In this document: piece by piece, positions 49,959-58,560 of the stretch
How the letters are laid out: every line of letters starts with the position of its first letter
How positions within the stretch are numbered: the first letter of the stretch is position 1
Assembly (NCBI RefSeq): GCF_037478005.1
Contig: NZ_CP144164.1
Location: 620,001-684,000 of the forward strand
Length of the DNA stretch: 64,000 bases
Reading direction: 5' to 3'
Source: Alteromonas sp. M12
GTDB taxonomy: Bacteria > Pseudomonadota > Gammaproteobacteria > Enterobacterales > Alteromonadaceae
The notes under the pieces: generated by a model
The model's database searches: none
What the model was told of the DNA's origin: nothing
The model's input: only the letters and a program-made list of their open reading frames with translations
Translations under genes and position numbers: made by a program

Positions 49959-52900
49959 TTAATGAACCCACTTATGTTGTTTGGCTTTTTCATGAACTCT
50001 CGCTTCCGTTTCTTTAGGCATAAAACTTTGATTATCTTGTTCAAAGAAAAACGCTTGTCGCTTATGTTTGCTGTTAACTTCGTTCATGGTTGCCGCGTCG
50101 TAGATACGACCATTGATCACGGTATAGTCTACATACTCACTGCGCCTAATATCGGCTAACACGTTACCGTCGATAACCACTAAGTCTGCTACTTTTCCTA
50201 CTTCAATGCTACCAATCTGTTTATCCATACCCAAATGTTTCGCACCATCAATGGTCCCACCTCTTAGGGCTTCCCAAGGCGTAAATCCACCTTGTTGCAT
50301 GGACCATAGCTCCCAATGTGCGGCTAAGCCCTCTCGTTGACCATGACCACCGATATGGATACTTACGCCGTTGTCTCTTAGCTCTTTTGCATAAGATGCC
50401 ACATTAAAATGGTTATATTGATTGTCTGGCGCCGTAGGTCGGCGAATCGAACGACGATCGATAATATAAGATGGCGTGTAACGCATCAAACGAGGATTCT
50501 TCCAAACTTCAGTACGGTCGTACCAATACTCTTCTCCCATTAAACCACCATAGGAAACGATAAAGGTTGGTGTATACCCCGATTTGGTTGCCGACCATAA
50601 TTTGGTTAAGTCATTGTAACCTTTGGCAATGGGCAGTGAGTGCTCTAAGCCAGTGTGGCCATCGACTACCATAGTGATATTTTGCTGTAGTTTACCGCCA
50701 CCTTCTGGCACTACCATCATTTCCAGTTCTCTTGCCGCAGCTAATACTTGTTGGCGCTGATCACGACGAGGTTGATTATAACTTTTAACCGAAATTGCAC
50801 CGACGTCTTTGAGTCGCTGTAAGTGATACTTAGCATCATCAAAACTTTTGATGATTGCTTTGTAACCCAATGCTTCTGCGCCGTACAAGATCGTACCGGT
50901 TGAGTAAATGCGAGGTGCAACGATTTTGCCTGCTTTTTGTAACTCAGCCGCGGAAAAAATTTCAGTGGTGTCGTTTGATGGATCGTGAATAGTGGTCACA
51001 CCAAACGCTAGATTAGAATATTGACTCCAATTTTGTTGGGGAATAATTTCGTTACTGCCCTGGGATCCATGGGCATGGGTATCTATTAAACCAGGAATAA
51101 TGGTTTTTCCTTCAGCGTTAATAATAAATGCTGAATCAGGAATCTCGATATCGTCAACTTTGCCAATCGCTTCAATTTTGTTGCCGTTAATTAAGACAAC
51201 CGCATTTTCGATTATCTCTTGTTGATTATCTGCATCACGCATGGTGACGACGGTACCGCCAACAATGGCTTTATAACCTTCTGGTTTATCAGATTTTTGA
51301 CTGAATGACAGGCTAATGCCTTCGCTAACGGGTTCTGGCAAGGTGGCTGGTGCATCTGCGATAAAATCAAAAGCGTCTTTCAAATCTCGTTCGAAATAAT
51401 AAGGGCCGTGATACCACGAAAGTGTTTTATTATCTGGGGACCAAGTGAGATATTCACCGGCTCGACTTGAAACTTGTTTAATTGGCGTTGCAGTACTTGA
51501 TGGTCCGATATTTTGACGTTTCCCCATTTCCATAAATGGCGCAACGTAGGCATTGTACTGATGCACAAAAGCAATCCATTTCCCATCATGGGATAATCGA
51601 TATTCGCTAATTTTGTCGGCACCATATAAATGTTCACGGAGGTCTTCACCGTTTAAATCAACACTGACTAATTGGGTTTCGGTGTAAGGAGTACCGCCAA
51701 CGACAGCGGTAAAATACACCCGCTCGTTTGAGCCTGCAAAATGCGGGGCAACGCCACTTTTAGAAATTCGAGTATGGGTCTTGTCATCTAAGTTTGTAAC
51801 ATATAACCCCGGTTCAACTGACCACTTAGGGGTAAGTAAATATCCTCCAGTGGTTTTTCTATAAGTTACCATTTCACCGTCTAACGAAAAGCTAGGTTCA
51901 ACATAGTGACCTGGATTGTTTGAAATAACTTTACCTTTGCCGCCTCGAGCAGACACGATTCTAATCGTTCCTAAATCTTGGTCATGCCATGTGGTATAGA
52001 CGATTTTCTTCCCGTCATTTGAATAACGAGGGAAATATTCATCATGGTCATTTTGTTTGGTTAAGCGTTTTACTTTGCCTGATTTTAAGTCTTTGACATA
52101 TAACTTGCCTAGGGCCTGATAAAGAATATTTTTTCCATTTGGTGATTTCTGAGCCCAGCGTATCATTTTTACGTCAAACGAATCTGGTGCGACATCCACA
52201 TCAAAACGCAGCGCATCTGCATATTGTGCTGTTGTTGATAGGTTTACTGGAATGTCTTCAATTTCGAGGCTATCTACATTGAGTTTGTGAAACTTACCTG
52301 CGGTCCAAAATACTATATTTTCAGAGTCTGGGGTCCAATCAAAATAGGCAAAATAGCCTTCACTACCGAAGCCTTCTTGCATATCTCGCTCAAGTTCTTG
52401 AAATAAAACTCGTTCGCTGCCATCTGACAAGTCTTTAACAAATAATGCCGTTCTGTTCTTAATCCTACGAATAAACGCTAGCTTTTTACCATCGGGAGAG
52501 GGAGTGGGAACAATTGCGCCACCAGTGCCGCTAACAAATCTCTCCTCATCACCGTTTTCTAGTTCATAACGGGTAATCGCAAAAATCGATTTCAAGGGAT
52601 CTCGGTTGTAACTAAATGTCGAGCCTCCCGTAATGTCTTGGGTAAAATAAACATACTTTCCATCGGGAGAAAATGCAGGATCAGCGATATTTTTTTGATC
52701 TGCTTTGCCATTGACTCTTGCTTTGATTTGAACGCCATCGCCACCAGAAAAGTGATACATCCAAATTTCGCCAGCAGGGATACTACGACTCGACATTATG
52801 CCTTTGGTAGCAAGAATATATTGTCCGTCAGGACTCCACTTTGGAGAGTGCATAATGTTATTTTTTTCGGTGGTGACTTGGGTTAATTCACCACTGTCTA

Positions 52901-53309
52901 AATCCATCATCCAAATATTAGACAACCCACCTCGGTCGGAGCTAAACGCGATTTTTTTGCCATCCGGACTAAACGCAGGTTGAATATTCCAAGCGAAATC
53001 TTGAGTGAGCGCTTTTGCTTCACCACCTTGGCTATCAACAATGAAAATGTCTCCCAAAGTGTCGAATGCCATTTTTTTGCCATCGGGTGAGATATCTAAA
53101 CTTGACCAAGTAACTTCGTCAGTATCAATTTTAGTTGAAGACAATTCGAAAGGGGGATTAAGTACATCCCAATCTTGTTTTTCAGTTGAAGGCGAATCTG
53201 TTTCCGCATCTGCATTTTCTTCTTGTGCAGCAAATATATGAGCAGAAAACAAAATAGAAATGCTGAATAGTAAGTAGCTTACTGTAGCGCTTCTGTTTAG
53301 TGTATTCAT
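49959..53309 (-). CDS. Exported beta-propeller/amidohydrolase fusion protein
   Basis: 1116 residues with a signal peptide (SYLLFSISILFSAHIFAAQ). Residues ~65-640 are a run of PD40/TolB-like propeller repeats, with SPDGKKMAF, SPDGKKIAF, SPDGQYILA, SPDGKYVYF and SNDGKKIVY at ~45-60-residue spacing. The C-terminal ~450 residues are an amidohydrolase: GKTIIPGLIDTHAHGS provides the first metal-binding HxH, followed by VKSYNQPRR, GLEHSLP and GGHGQ. The usual closing strand is VGKVADLVVIDGNVL. Propeller plus amidohydrolase proteins are frequent in Alteromonadales, and the substrate is presumably a peptide-like or cyclic amide. Confidence 0.92.
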   Translation of the reverse strand: MNTLNRSATVSYLLFSISILFSAHIFAAQEENADAETDSPSTEKQDWDVLNPPFELSSTKIDTDEVTWSSLDISPDGKKMAFDTLGDIFIVDSQGGEAKALTQDFAWNIQPAFSPDGKKIAFSSDRGGLSNIWMMDLDSGELTQVTTEKNNIMHSPKWSPDGQYILATKGIMSSRSIPAGEIWMYHFSGGDGVQIKARVNGKADQKNIADPAFSPDGKYVYFTQDITGGSTFSYNRDPLKSIFAITRYELENGDEERFVSGTGGAIVPTPSPDGKKLAFIRRIKNRTALFVKDLSDGSERVLFQELERDMQEGFGSEGYFAYFDWTPDSENIVFWTAGKFHKLNVDSLEIEDIPVNLSTTAQYADALRFDVDVAPDSFDVKMIRWAQKSPNGKNILYQALGKLYVKDLKSGKVKRLTKQNDHDEYFPRYSNDGKKIVYTTWHDQDLGTIRIVSARGGKGKVISNNPGHYVEPSFSLDGEMVTYRKTTGGYLLTPKWSVEPGLYVTNLDDKTHTRISKSGVAPHFAGSNERVYFTAVVGGTPYTETQLVSVDLNGEDLREHLYGADKISEYRLSHDGKWIAFVHQYNAYVAPFMEMGKRQNIGPSSTATPIKQVSSRAGEYLTWSPDNKTLSWYHGPYYFERDLKDAFDFIADAPATLPEPVSEGISLSFSQKSDKPEGYKAIVGGTVVTMRDADNQQEIIENAVVLINGNKIEAIGKVDDIEIPDSAFIINAEGKTIIPGLIDTHAHGSQGSNEIIPQQNWSQYSNLAFGVTTIHDPSNDTTEIFSAAELQKAGKIVAPRIYSTGTILYGAEALGYKAIIKSFDDAKYHLQRLKDVGAISVKSYNQPRRDQRQQVLAAARELEMMVVPEGGGKLQQNITMVVDGHTGLEHSLPIAKGYNDLTKLWSATKSGYTPTFIVSYGGLMGEEYWYDRTEVWKNPRLMRYTPSYIIDRRSIRRPTAPDNQYNHFNVASYAKELRDNGVSIHIGGHGQREGLAAHWELWSMQQGGFTPWEALRGGTIDGAKHLGMDKQIGSIEVGKVADLVVIDGNVLADIRRSEYVDYTVINGRIYDAATMNEVNSKHKRQAFFFEQDNQSFMPKETEARVHEKAKQHKWVH

Positions 53310-53505
53310 TGAGAATTCCTGTCGTTTTATTATTAGTTTTGAAATTCACTTTATAAGCAATAAAGTTCATATTCTGTCCTGTTGAAGCGTCAACACTATA
53401 CACTTTAGATTGATTGACGAAAATGTTTCAGGGGTTGTACGCAGGCGTTTAAATGTATGCTTAAAGGTACACTTTGTTTATATAAGGCCGTTTGGCATTA
53501 GCAAT

Positions 53506-54435
53506 TTAACTTACATTAGATAAATATCTAGGGTGGATTAGCGCTTGCACCAGTAACTCTGTAATAGGGTAGCCGGTGAGTTGTTCAAAATGTATGAACA
53601 TTGGACTGGGATTTGCCTCTAAAAAATAATAATTGCCTTTGTTGTCACGTCGCCAGTCAATCGCAGTCCAATGCATATTAAACGCCTGAGTCAAGCGTTT
53701 GGCCAAAGCGACAATCTTAGAAGGGGTCTTGGTGGGAATATGGATTGGATTTGATTGCAGTCTAAAGTCGACCTCATCACTGACTATTTCTGCACTGAAA
53801 ACCTCGGAACCAATGACATATGTACGAATGTTTGTCCCTTCAATATATTCTTGAATTGTCACAGGCGCATATTTTAAGACTTTATGAAGATGTATCGAAC
53901 TGAGCAATTGTTCATCTATTAAAGTGGCATGTGAGCCGCCATAAACAGGTTTGAATAATAATTTTTTATAGTGTTTTGCAAACGCAAGAATATCTTTGAT
54001 TTCATTACCAATATAGGTCTGTGGGATTAATGCGCCCACTGTTGATGCCTTATGTAATTGCCGTGGTTTGACTTTGTGAGAATCAAAAACTTGCCATGAA
54101 TTAACCCAGCGAATACTGGTCTCATCGAAAAAAGTCCGTAAAGCGCTTGAGCTATCACTCATGGCGATTTGATACAAAGAAGGGTTGGTATTAGCTACCA
54201 AGCTAGGCGGTCCAACACTGCTCCAAAAAACACTGTCGATTTGTGCAAACTTATAGAAGGTAGAGTTTAACCGCAACCCACCTTTGGCTAACATCGGGTC
54301 CCAACTAATACTGTGGCAAGAAGGGTAAAGTGATGTGTCAAATAATGCGGCTTCAACCCCTGATTGATGGCATGCTTGAAGCATATGTAATGCGTGACAG
54401 TCTTGGCTGGCACCTAAAATAATAACGACCGACAT
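53506..54435 (-). CDS. ATP-grasp ligase of a graspetide (omega-ester peptide) cluster
   Basis: 309 residues, RimK-like. An N-terminal pre-ATP-grasp domain (MSVVIILGASQDCHALHML; DSVFWSSVGPPS, comparable to the VWxRRP region of MvdD) precedes the ATP-grasp core. The core has LLFKPVYGGSHATLI for ATP binding, IQEYIEGTNIRTYVIG, and the Mg-binding DWRRDNKGNYYFLEANPSPMF (Asp, Glu, Asn). Such ligases activate Glu/Asp side chains of a precursor peptide with ATP and join them to Thr/Ser (esters) or Lys (amides). The assignment rests on fold, size and the adjacent TTxxxxEE peptide gene. A RimK-like peptide ligase is the fallback. Confidence 0.82.
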   Translation of the reverse strand: MSVVIILGASQDCHALHMLQACHQSGVEAALFDTSLYPSCHSISWDPMLAKGGLRLNSTFYKFAQIDSVFWSSVGPPSLVANTNPSLYQIAMSDSSSALRTFFDETSIRWVNSWQVFDSHKVKPRQLHKASTVGALIPQTYIGNEIKDILAFAKHYKKLLFKPVYGGSHATLIDEQLLSSIHLHKVLKYAPVTIQEYIEGTNIRTYVIGSEVFSAEIVSDEVDFRLQSNPIHIPTKTPSKIVALAKRLTQAFNMHWTAIDWRRDNKGNYYFLEANPSPMFIHFEQLTGYPITELLVQALIHPRYLSNVS

Positions 54436-54478
54436 AACACGTCCTGTAATTTTTATCGAAGTTAAATTTTCAGATATA

Positions 54479-54505
54479 GTGAACTACCTTAACAAGGTAG
54501 TTCAC
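54479..54505 (-). other. Perfect 12-bp inverted repeat between precursor and ligase genes
   Basis: GTGAACTACCTT - loop - AAGGTAGTTCAC, 12 of 12 paired with a 3-nt loop. No T-run follows on the minus strand. It would form a very stable mRNA hairpin just after the precursor stop, suited to protecting or partly ending a short precursor transcript. Confidence 0.75.
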
Positions 54506-54516
54506 TACTTTTTGGC

Positions 54517-54702
54517 TTAGAACCAATTGCCAAAACTGCCGCCTTCTTCGCCAATTGCCATGGTTGTTTCCATGGGTGGTTTAATTGGTGAGCGGGAAGG
54601 CAACTTGGCATCTTTCGGCAGTTGAATTGCGAGCGAACCCGCAGCAACTTGCTCGGTAGATAAATTGTTAAGTTCCATTTTTGTATTGAATGGATGTTCC
54701 AT
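54517..54702 (-). CDS. Graspetide precursor peptide
   Basis: 61 residues, ATG 54702 with AAGGAG seven bases upstream. A second ATG at 54707 opens another frame and is too close to that site. The N-terminal 22 residues (MELNNLSTEQVAAG at 9-22) resemble an export leader. A Pro/Lys-rich linker follows (LPSRSPIKPP, 34-43). The core is E45-TTMAIGEE-GG with T46, T47 and E52, E53 in the TTxxxxEE spacing of plesiocin-type graspetides, then a tail SFGNWF. Two nested Thr-Glu ester cross-links are the expected modification. It lies between the HTH regulator and the ATP-grasp gene on the same strand. Confidence 0.82.
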   Translation of the reverse strand: MEHPFNTKMELNNLSTEQVAAGSLAIQLPKDAKLPSRSPIKPPMETTMAIGEEGGSFGNWF

Positions 54703-54739
54703 TTCATTCTCCTTGTAATATTTACTTTAGTAATTTGTC

Positions 54740-54809
54740 GTACATCATTGTACTGACAATATGAGTATGGCTAATATACTCAAAAAGTTAACTGTACTAG
54801 AGTACAGTT
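54740..54809 (-). promoter_or_regulatory. Precursor-gene control region: lux-box-like palindrome and two further inverted repeats
   Basis: Perfect 20-bp palindrome AACTGTACTAGAGTACAGTT (54790-54809; CTGT-N8-ACAG, 9-bp arms). TGAGTAT-N7-ATACTCA lies at 54762-54782 and GTACA-TCAT-TGTAC at 54740-54753. The first matches the V. fischeri lux box at 14 of 20 positions and has its exact CTGT-N8-ACAG spacing, fitting a LuxR-type dimer. On the minus strand it is also followed by AACTTTTT and could double as a terminator for the upstream genes. A TTGTCA -35-like hexamer lies at 54754-54759 (minus), but no good -10 follows. Confidence 0.65.
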
Positions 54810-55031
54810 TTAAGCTGTTTCATACGCATTTGGGAACAATGAACGCAGCATTTTTCGATTGTTTATTGCTAACTTTCTAAAAATGTTAGTGCAATGAAAT
54901 TTCACCGTCCGTTCGCTGATAAATAATTGATCAGCGATTGAACGGTTACTCAAACCTTCGCGCACTTTATTGGCCACTTGTGCCTCTCTTTTAGATAGTT
55001 TGTTTTGGTACAACTCCAACATGTTTTCCAT
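54810..55031 (-). CDS. Stand-alone LuxR-type HTH regulator
   Basis: 73 residues consisting almost only of a LuxR/GerE helix-turn-helix: LSKREAQVANKVREGLSNRSIADQLFISERTVKFHCTNIFRKLAI. There is no receiver or autoinducer-binding domain, so it resembles the small GerE-like regulators. It is encoded between the exporter gene (31 bp upstream) and the precursor gene; its stop codon abuts the lux-box-like palindrome. It is therefore the natural candidate to bind that site and control the precursor. Whether it activates or represses is unknown. Confidence 0.85.
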   Translation of the reverse strand: MENMLELYQNKLSKREAQVANKVREGLSNRSIADQLFISERTVKFHCTNIFRKLAINNRKMLRSLFPNAYETA

Positions 55032-55061
55032 TGTATTTTTCCTTAAATAGTAGGTTGATGT

Positions 55062-57221
55062 TTACGGCTGTTTTATCGACGAAGTCACATCGCTTAATCT
55101 GCCATTCTCCAAGCTCAACACCTTGTCGGCGCTGGCTATGGTTTGTGGACGGTGAGCGATGATCACTCGTGTGATCGATAACTGTTTAATATGATTGTTT
55201 ATCGCCATTTCGTTTTGCACATCTAAATGGCTGGTGGCTTCATCCAAAAACAAAATTCGCGGCTCTTTGTATAGCGCTCTGGCTAAAATAATGCGTTGCT
55301 TTTGACCGCCGCTTAAATTGGCGCCCATATCGCCTACCAAAGTGTTGTATTGCATACTGGTTTTAGCGATATCCTCATGAATACAGGCCAAGTGGGCGCA
55401 ATAAACAATTTTCTGCATATCGATATTGGTTGAAAGGCACGCAATATTTTCTGCAATAGATCCGGTTAGAAGCACGTCATCTTGCATTACCGCTGCAATG
55501 CTTTGTCGATAGCTATCTATGTTTGAAAGAGCAATGCCATCGACCAAAACTTGTCCATTTGTGGGTTGCAGTAATCCCATCATGCACTTCATTAACGTAC
55601 TCTTGCCGCAGCCACTAGGACCAACGATAGCGATGGTAGAGCCTGACTCGAATGTGTGGTTTATATTTTGGAATACAGGTGCATCAAGTTGGCTATATGA
55701 AAACCCTAAATTAACTAAGCTAATTTCGCCGTGTATTTTATCGTGCTCGGATGTTGAGCTGGTTAGTCGCGGGTTTTTGAATTCCTTAACCATGGGATCT
55801 TTCGAGGTGTAAACTACATCAGCAAGTCGTTCACAATGTAGCTCTAGCATCCTAAATTCTATCAATTTTTCAATTAGGTTATTCATAGAATTGATAAAGC
55901 GGGATTTATAACTGACAAATGCAAAAAGCATCCCCACACTCAGCGTATTGTTAGTGACTGCCAGTGCTGCAAAATAAATAACAATTATGTTTTCCAGCCC
56001 AAACAGAATTTTATTCGCTGTATCAAAGCCGATATTCCAGCGCTGTAAACGTATTTCTTTATTCATGGCTTCCGCAAGTTTGTTTTGCCACTGACTTTGT
56101 CTGTCCGTTTCCTTTTCAAATAGCTTGATGGTCTGAATTGCTCTTACCGATTCCATAAAATGGCTGTTTTCTTTAGCCGAAGAAACAATGCTTTCTTCGG
56201 TTAAGCGTTTTAATGGTTTGTAAAAAAGATAGCGCAGTAGTGCATACAGAAAGACGATTGCTAAAACGATGAAAGTTAATTTGCGGTCATATAAAAACAT
56301 TACCCAGACAGTGAGAGTCGCCATTAAGCCATCAACAAATACCGTCACTAACCCGGTTGTTAGCAGTTCTCGTATGCTTTGTAGCGAGCCAAACCGTGAA
56401 ACAACATCACCCATGTGGCGTTTACTAAAATAATCTAGAGGTAACCTTATAAGGTGCGTAAATACATTTGCTGCCATTTGAATGTTTAGGCGGCTTGATA
56501 GATTTAAAATGACCGTTTGGCGAATGTATGAGGTGCCCGTATCTATCAGTAAGAGCAAGCCGAATCCAAATGCCAAAACCGTGAGTAAATTGAGGTCGGA
56601 ACGCAAAATCACATCATCGATGACGGTTTGCATGTAATAAGGTTGGATCAATGCAAAAACTTGGATGAAGATTGAAAGCAATAAAATAATGGCTAAACTG
56701 CGCTTCAATCCATTAATTCGATTCCAAAAATGACTCAAGGATAACTTTCGTTTTTGTTTGCCTTTCTCAAACGCTGGGGTCGGGGTTAGCTCTAGTGCTA
56801 TTCCGGTGAATAGTTTGTCAACTTCGGCAAGCTCTAATACCCGCTCTCCAATCGCAGGGTCATGAATATACACTTTATGTCTAGTGACTTTTTTTAATAC
56901 TACAAAGTGCTTCAGTTCCCAATGTAAAATACAGGGTGTTTGCAATTCAGTTAGTTGTTCCATCTCAAGGCGTAATGCCCTTGAAGACAACTCCATCTGA
57001 CCTGCTATTTGCATAATTTGTTTTAACGTAGCCCCATGGGCAGAAATGGAAAAGCGGCTTCGAATACTGGTTAAATCTATTTCATATCCATAAAATCCGC
57101 TGATCATCGCTAAACACGCTAGGCCACACTCAGACGCTTCCGTTTGCAATACGCAGGGCAGTGAGTGGCGAGAGCTAAAGTTAAGCAAACTTTCGGGGCG
57201 AGGAAAAGTAGTACTATTCAT
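55062..57221 (-). CDS. C39-peptidase-containing ABC exporter of the graspetide cluster
   Basis: 719 residues. The N-terminal C39 peptidase has the oxyanion Gln26, nucleophile Cys32 (EASECGLACLAMI), His105 (LKHFVVL) and Asp121 (IHDPA), so it looks active. Membrane helices span ~175-450. The ATPase has Walker A GPSGCGKST, signature LSGGQKQR, Walker B RILFLDEAT and H-loop IIAHRP. Such PCAT proteins cut leader peptides and export the mature peptide (CvaB/LagD type). The start codon overlaps the hlyD-gene stop (TAATG), so the two are translationally coupled. Confidence 0.95.
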   Translation of the reverse strand: MNSTTFPRPESLLNFSSRHSLPCVLQTEASECGLACLAMISGFYGYEIDLTSIRSRFSISAHGATLKQIMQIAGQMELSSRALRLEMEQLTELQTPCILHWELKHFVVLKKVTRHKVYIHDPAIGERVLELAEVDKLFTGIALELTPTPAFEKGKQKRKLSLSHFWNRINGLKRSLAIILLLSIFIQVFALIQPYYMQTVIDDVILRSDLNLLTVLAFGFGLLLLIDTGTSYIRQTVILNLSSRLNIQMAANVFTHLIRLPLDYFSKRHMGDVVSRFGSLQSIRELLTTGLVTVFVDGLMATLTVWVMFLYDRKLTFIVLAIVFLYALLRYLFYKPLKRLTEESIVSSAKENSHFMESVRAIQTIKLFEKETDRQSQWQNKLAEAMNKEIRLQRWNIGFDTANKILFGLENIIVIYFAALAVTNNTLSVGMLFAFVSYKSRFINSMNNLIEKLIEFRMLELHCERLADVVYTSKDPMVKEFKNPRLTSSTSEHDKIHGEISLVNLGFSYSQLDAPVFQNINHTFESGSTIAIVGPSGCGKSTLMKCMMGLLQPTNGQVLVDGIALSNIDSYRQSIAAVMQDDVLLTGSIAENIACLSTNIDMQKIVYCAHLACIHEDIAKTSMQYNTLVGDMGANLSGGQKQRIILARALYKEPRILFLDEATSHLDVQNEMAINNHIKQLSITRVIIAHRPQTIASADKVLSLENGRLSDVTSSIKQP

Positions 57222-58474
57222 TAGATTCTACCCCGCAAACTCAACAACGGCTCAAATATCCACTCAAGTAAACTGCGTTCGCCCAATTGCACATCTGCTG
57301 ATAACGTCATTCCTGATTTTAAACTTAGCTTTTTGCCATACGCTGATACTGACTGGGATTCGAGGGTGGCATGCACTAAATAGACAGGTTCTTGAATATT
57401 CAGGGGAGCATAGTGCACCTCATTAGGTAAAATCACTGCATCGGAAACACTCGTAATAGTGCCTTGATACAATCCAAACTTTTGATATGGGAAAGCGTCA
57501 TAACGAATTTGTATAGGTTGGCCCTGTTCAACAAATCCAATCGCTTTTACTGGCACTAAAAGTTTCGCCTGAATCTGACTTTCTTGCGGCACGACTGAAA
57601 GCAAGGGGGTGTTTAGATTCGTTTGTTGACCCACTTGGGCTTGGAGATTCGATATTAAACCATCTCGCGAAGCCTTTAATACATGTCGACTTTGACTGCT
57701 TAACTGGGCTATTTTTAGTGCTAGGTCGCTGAGTTTAGATTTTATCTGATTGGCTTGGTTTAACTGATTTTGTGGTAGCGTTAATAATTGATTCTTGGTT
57801 GCATTGATATCATTGTTTAAGTTTATTTTTTCTCTCTGCAATGCCTGTTCTTGATTTTGTAACCCCAGTTTTTGTTCTAAAACCTGCTCTAAATCAGCTT
57901 TGGAAATATGTCCAGATTTGCGCATCGATTGATAGTTCTGGTAGCGTGAAGAAACCAGAGAATGACGTTTTTGAAGTGTCTCAATCTGAGCATCGAGCCT
58001 AATGATGTCTTGACCCATTGCCAATAGTTTTGACTGGGCATTTTGAATCGTTATGGTGTCGATTATTTCGACTCGTTCTATTTGTGCCAATAATATACGT
58101 TGCTGATTTTTATATTCATCAAGCAAGGTTGTTTGCAAACTTGAGCCGCTGCTAAGTGTGCGGTCTCCGTCTATTACAAGCAGTGCTTGGCCTTCTGATA
58201 CGAATTGTCCCTCTTTAACTAGCACCCGCTCTATTCGACCTGATGTCGTTTCAGGAAACACTTTGACAACGCCATTTGGCGGCTCTAACCATCCAGCAAC
58301 GCTCTCTTTGCGCGCGTATTGACTTGTTACTAACCAAGCTAAAGCTGCAATAATCCAGGCACTCACAAAAAGCGTCACTAATACATGAGAAGAGGTAGGG
58401 ATAAGCAATATCTCACCGTGAAGCCGATTTTTTTGGTGATCGATAGCGCTTTGCCTAAACAGAGATTCTTGCAT
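57221..58474 (-). CDS. HlyD/CvaA-type periplasmic adaptor of the exporter
   Basis: 417 residues. A short cytoplasmic N-terminus and one membrane helix (VLVTLFVSAWIIAALAWLVT) are followed by a split biotinyl-lipoyl domain: GRIERVLVKEGQFVSEGQALLVI and, later, SRDGLISNLQAQVGQQT. A long coiled-coil hairpin (~115-260) and a beta-barrel (QAKLLVPVKAIGFVEQGQPIQIRYDAFPY) complete it. It would join the C39-ABC transporter to a TolC-like outer-membrane channel, none of which is encoded in this cluster. The start ATG 58474 is preceded by AAGGAAAGAG. First gene of the operon. Confidence 0.94.
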   Translation of the reverse strand: MQESLFRQSAIDHQKNRLHGEILLIPTSSHVLVTLFVSAWIIAALAWLVTSQYARKESVAGWLEPPNGVVKVFPETTSGRIERVLVKEGQFVSEGQALLVIDGDRTLSSGSSLQTTLLDEYKNQQRILLAQIERVEIIDTITIQNAQSKLLAMGQDIIRLDAQIETLQKRHSLVSSRYQNYQSMRKSGHISKADLEQVLEQKLGLQNQEQALQREKINLNNDINATKNQLLTLPQNQLNQANQIKSKLSDLALKIAQLSSQSRHVLKASRDGLISNLQAQVGQQTNLNTPLLSVVPQESQIQAKLLVPVKAIGFVEQGQPIQIRYDAFPYQKFGLYQGTITSVSDAVILPNEVHYAPLNIQEPVYLVHATLESQSVSAYGKKLSLKSGMTLSADVQLGERSLLEWIFEPLLSLRGRI

Positions 58475-58560
58475 GCTCTTTCCTTTTCAGTTTTGTGACT
58501 GTTTTATGTCTATTGCCGTTTCACTCTATTTGTTGCTCATTACCACTTGCGTAGGAAATA

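Noticed and set aside
54489..54707. 72-residue frame overlapping the graspetide precursor in another phase
   Set aside because: Its ATG is only three bases from the AAGGAG site, and its product lacks any RiPP or other motif, while the 54702 frame has correct spacing and a TTxxxxEE core.
54790..54809. Reading the palindrome purely as the terminator of the HTH gene
   Set aside because: The loop is only two bases and the T-run is offset by AAC. Lux-box spacing and position fit an operator better, although a dual role is possible.
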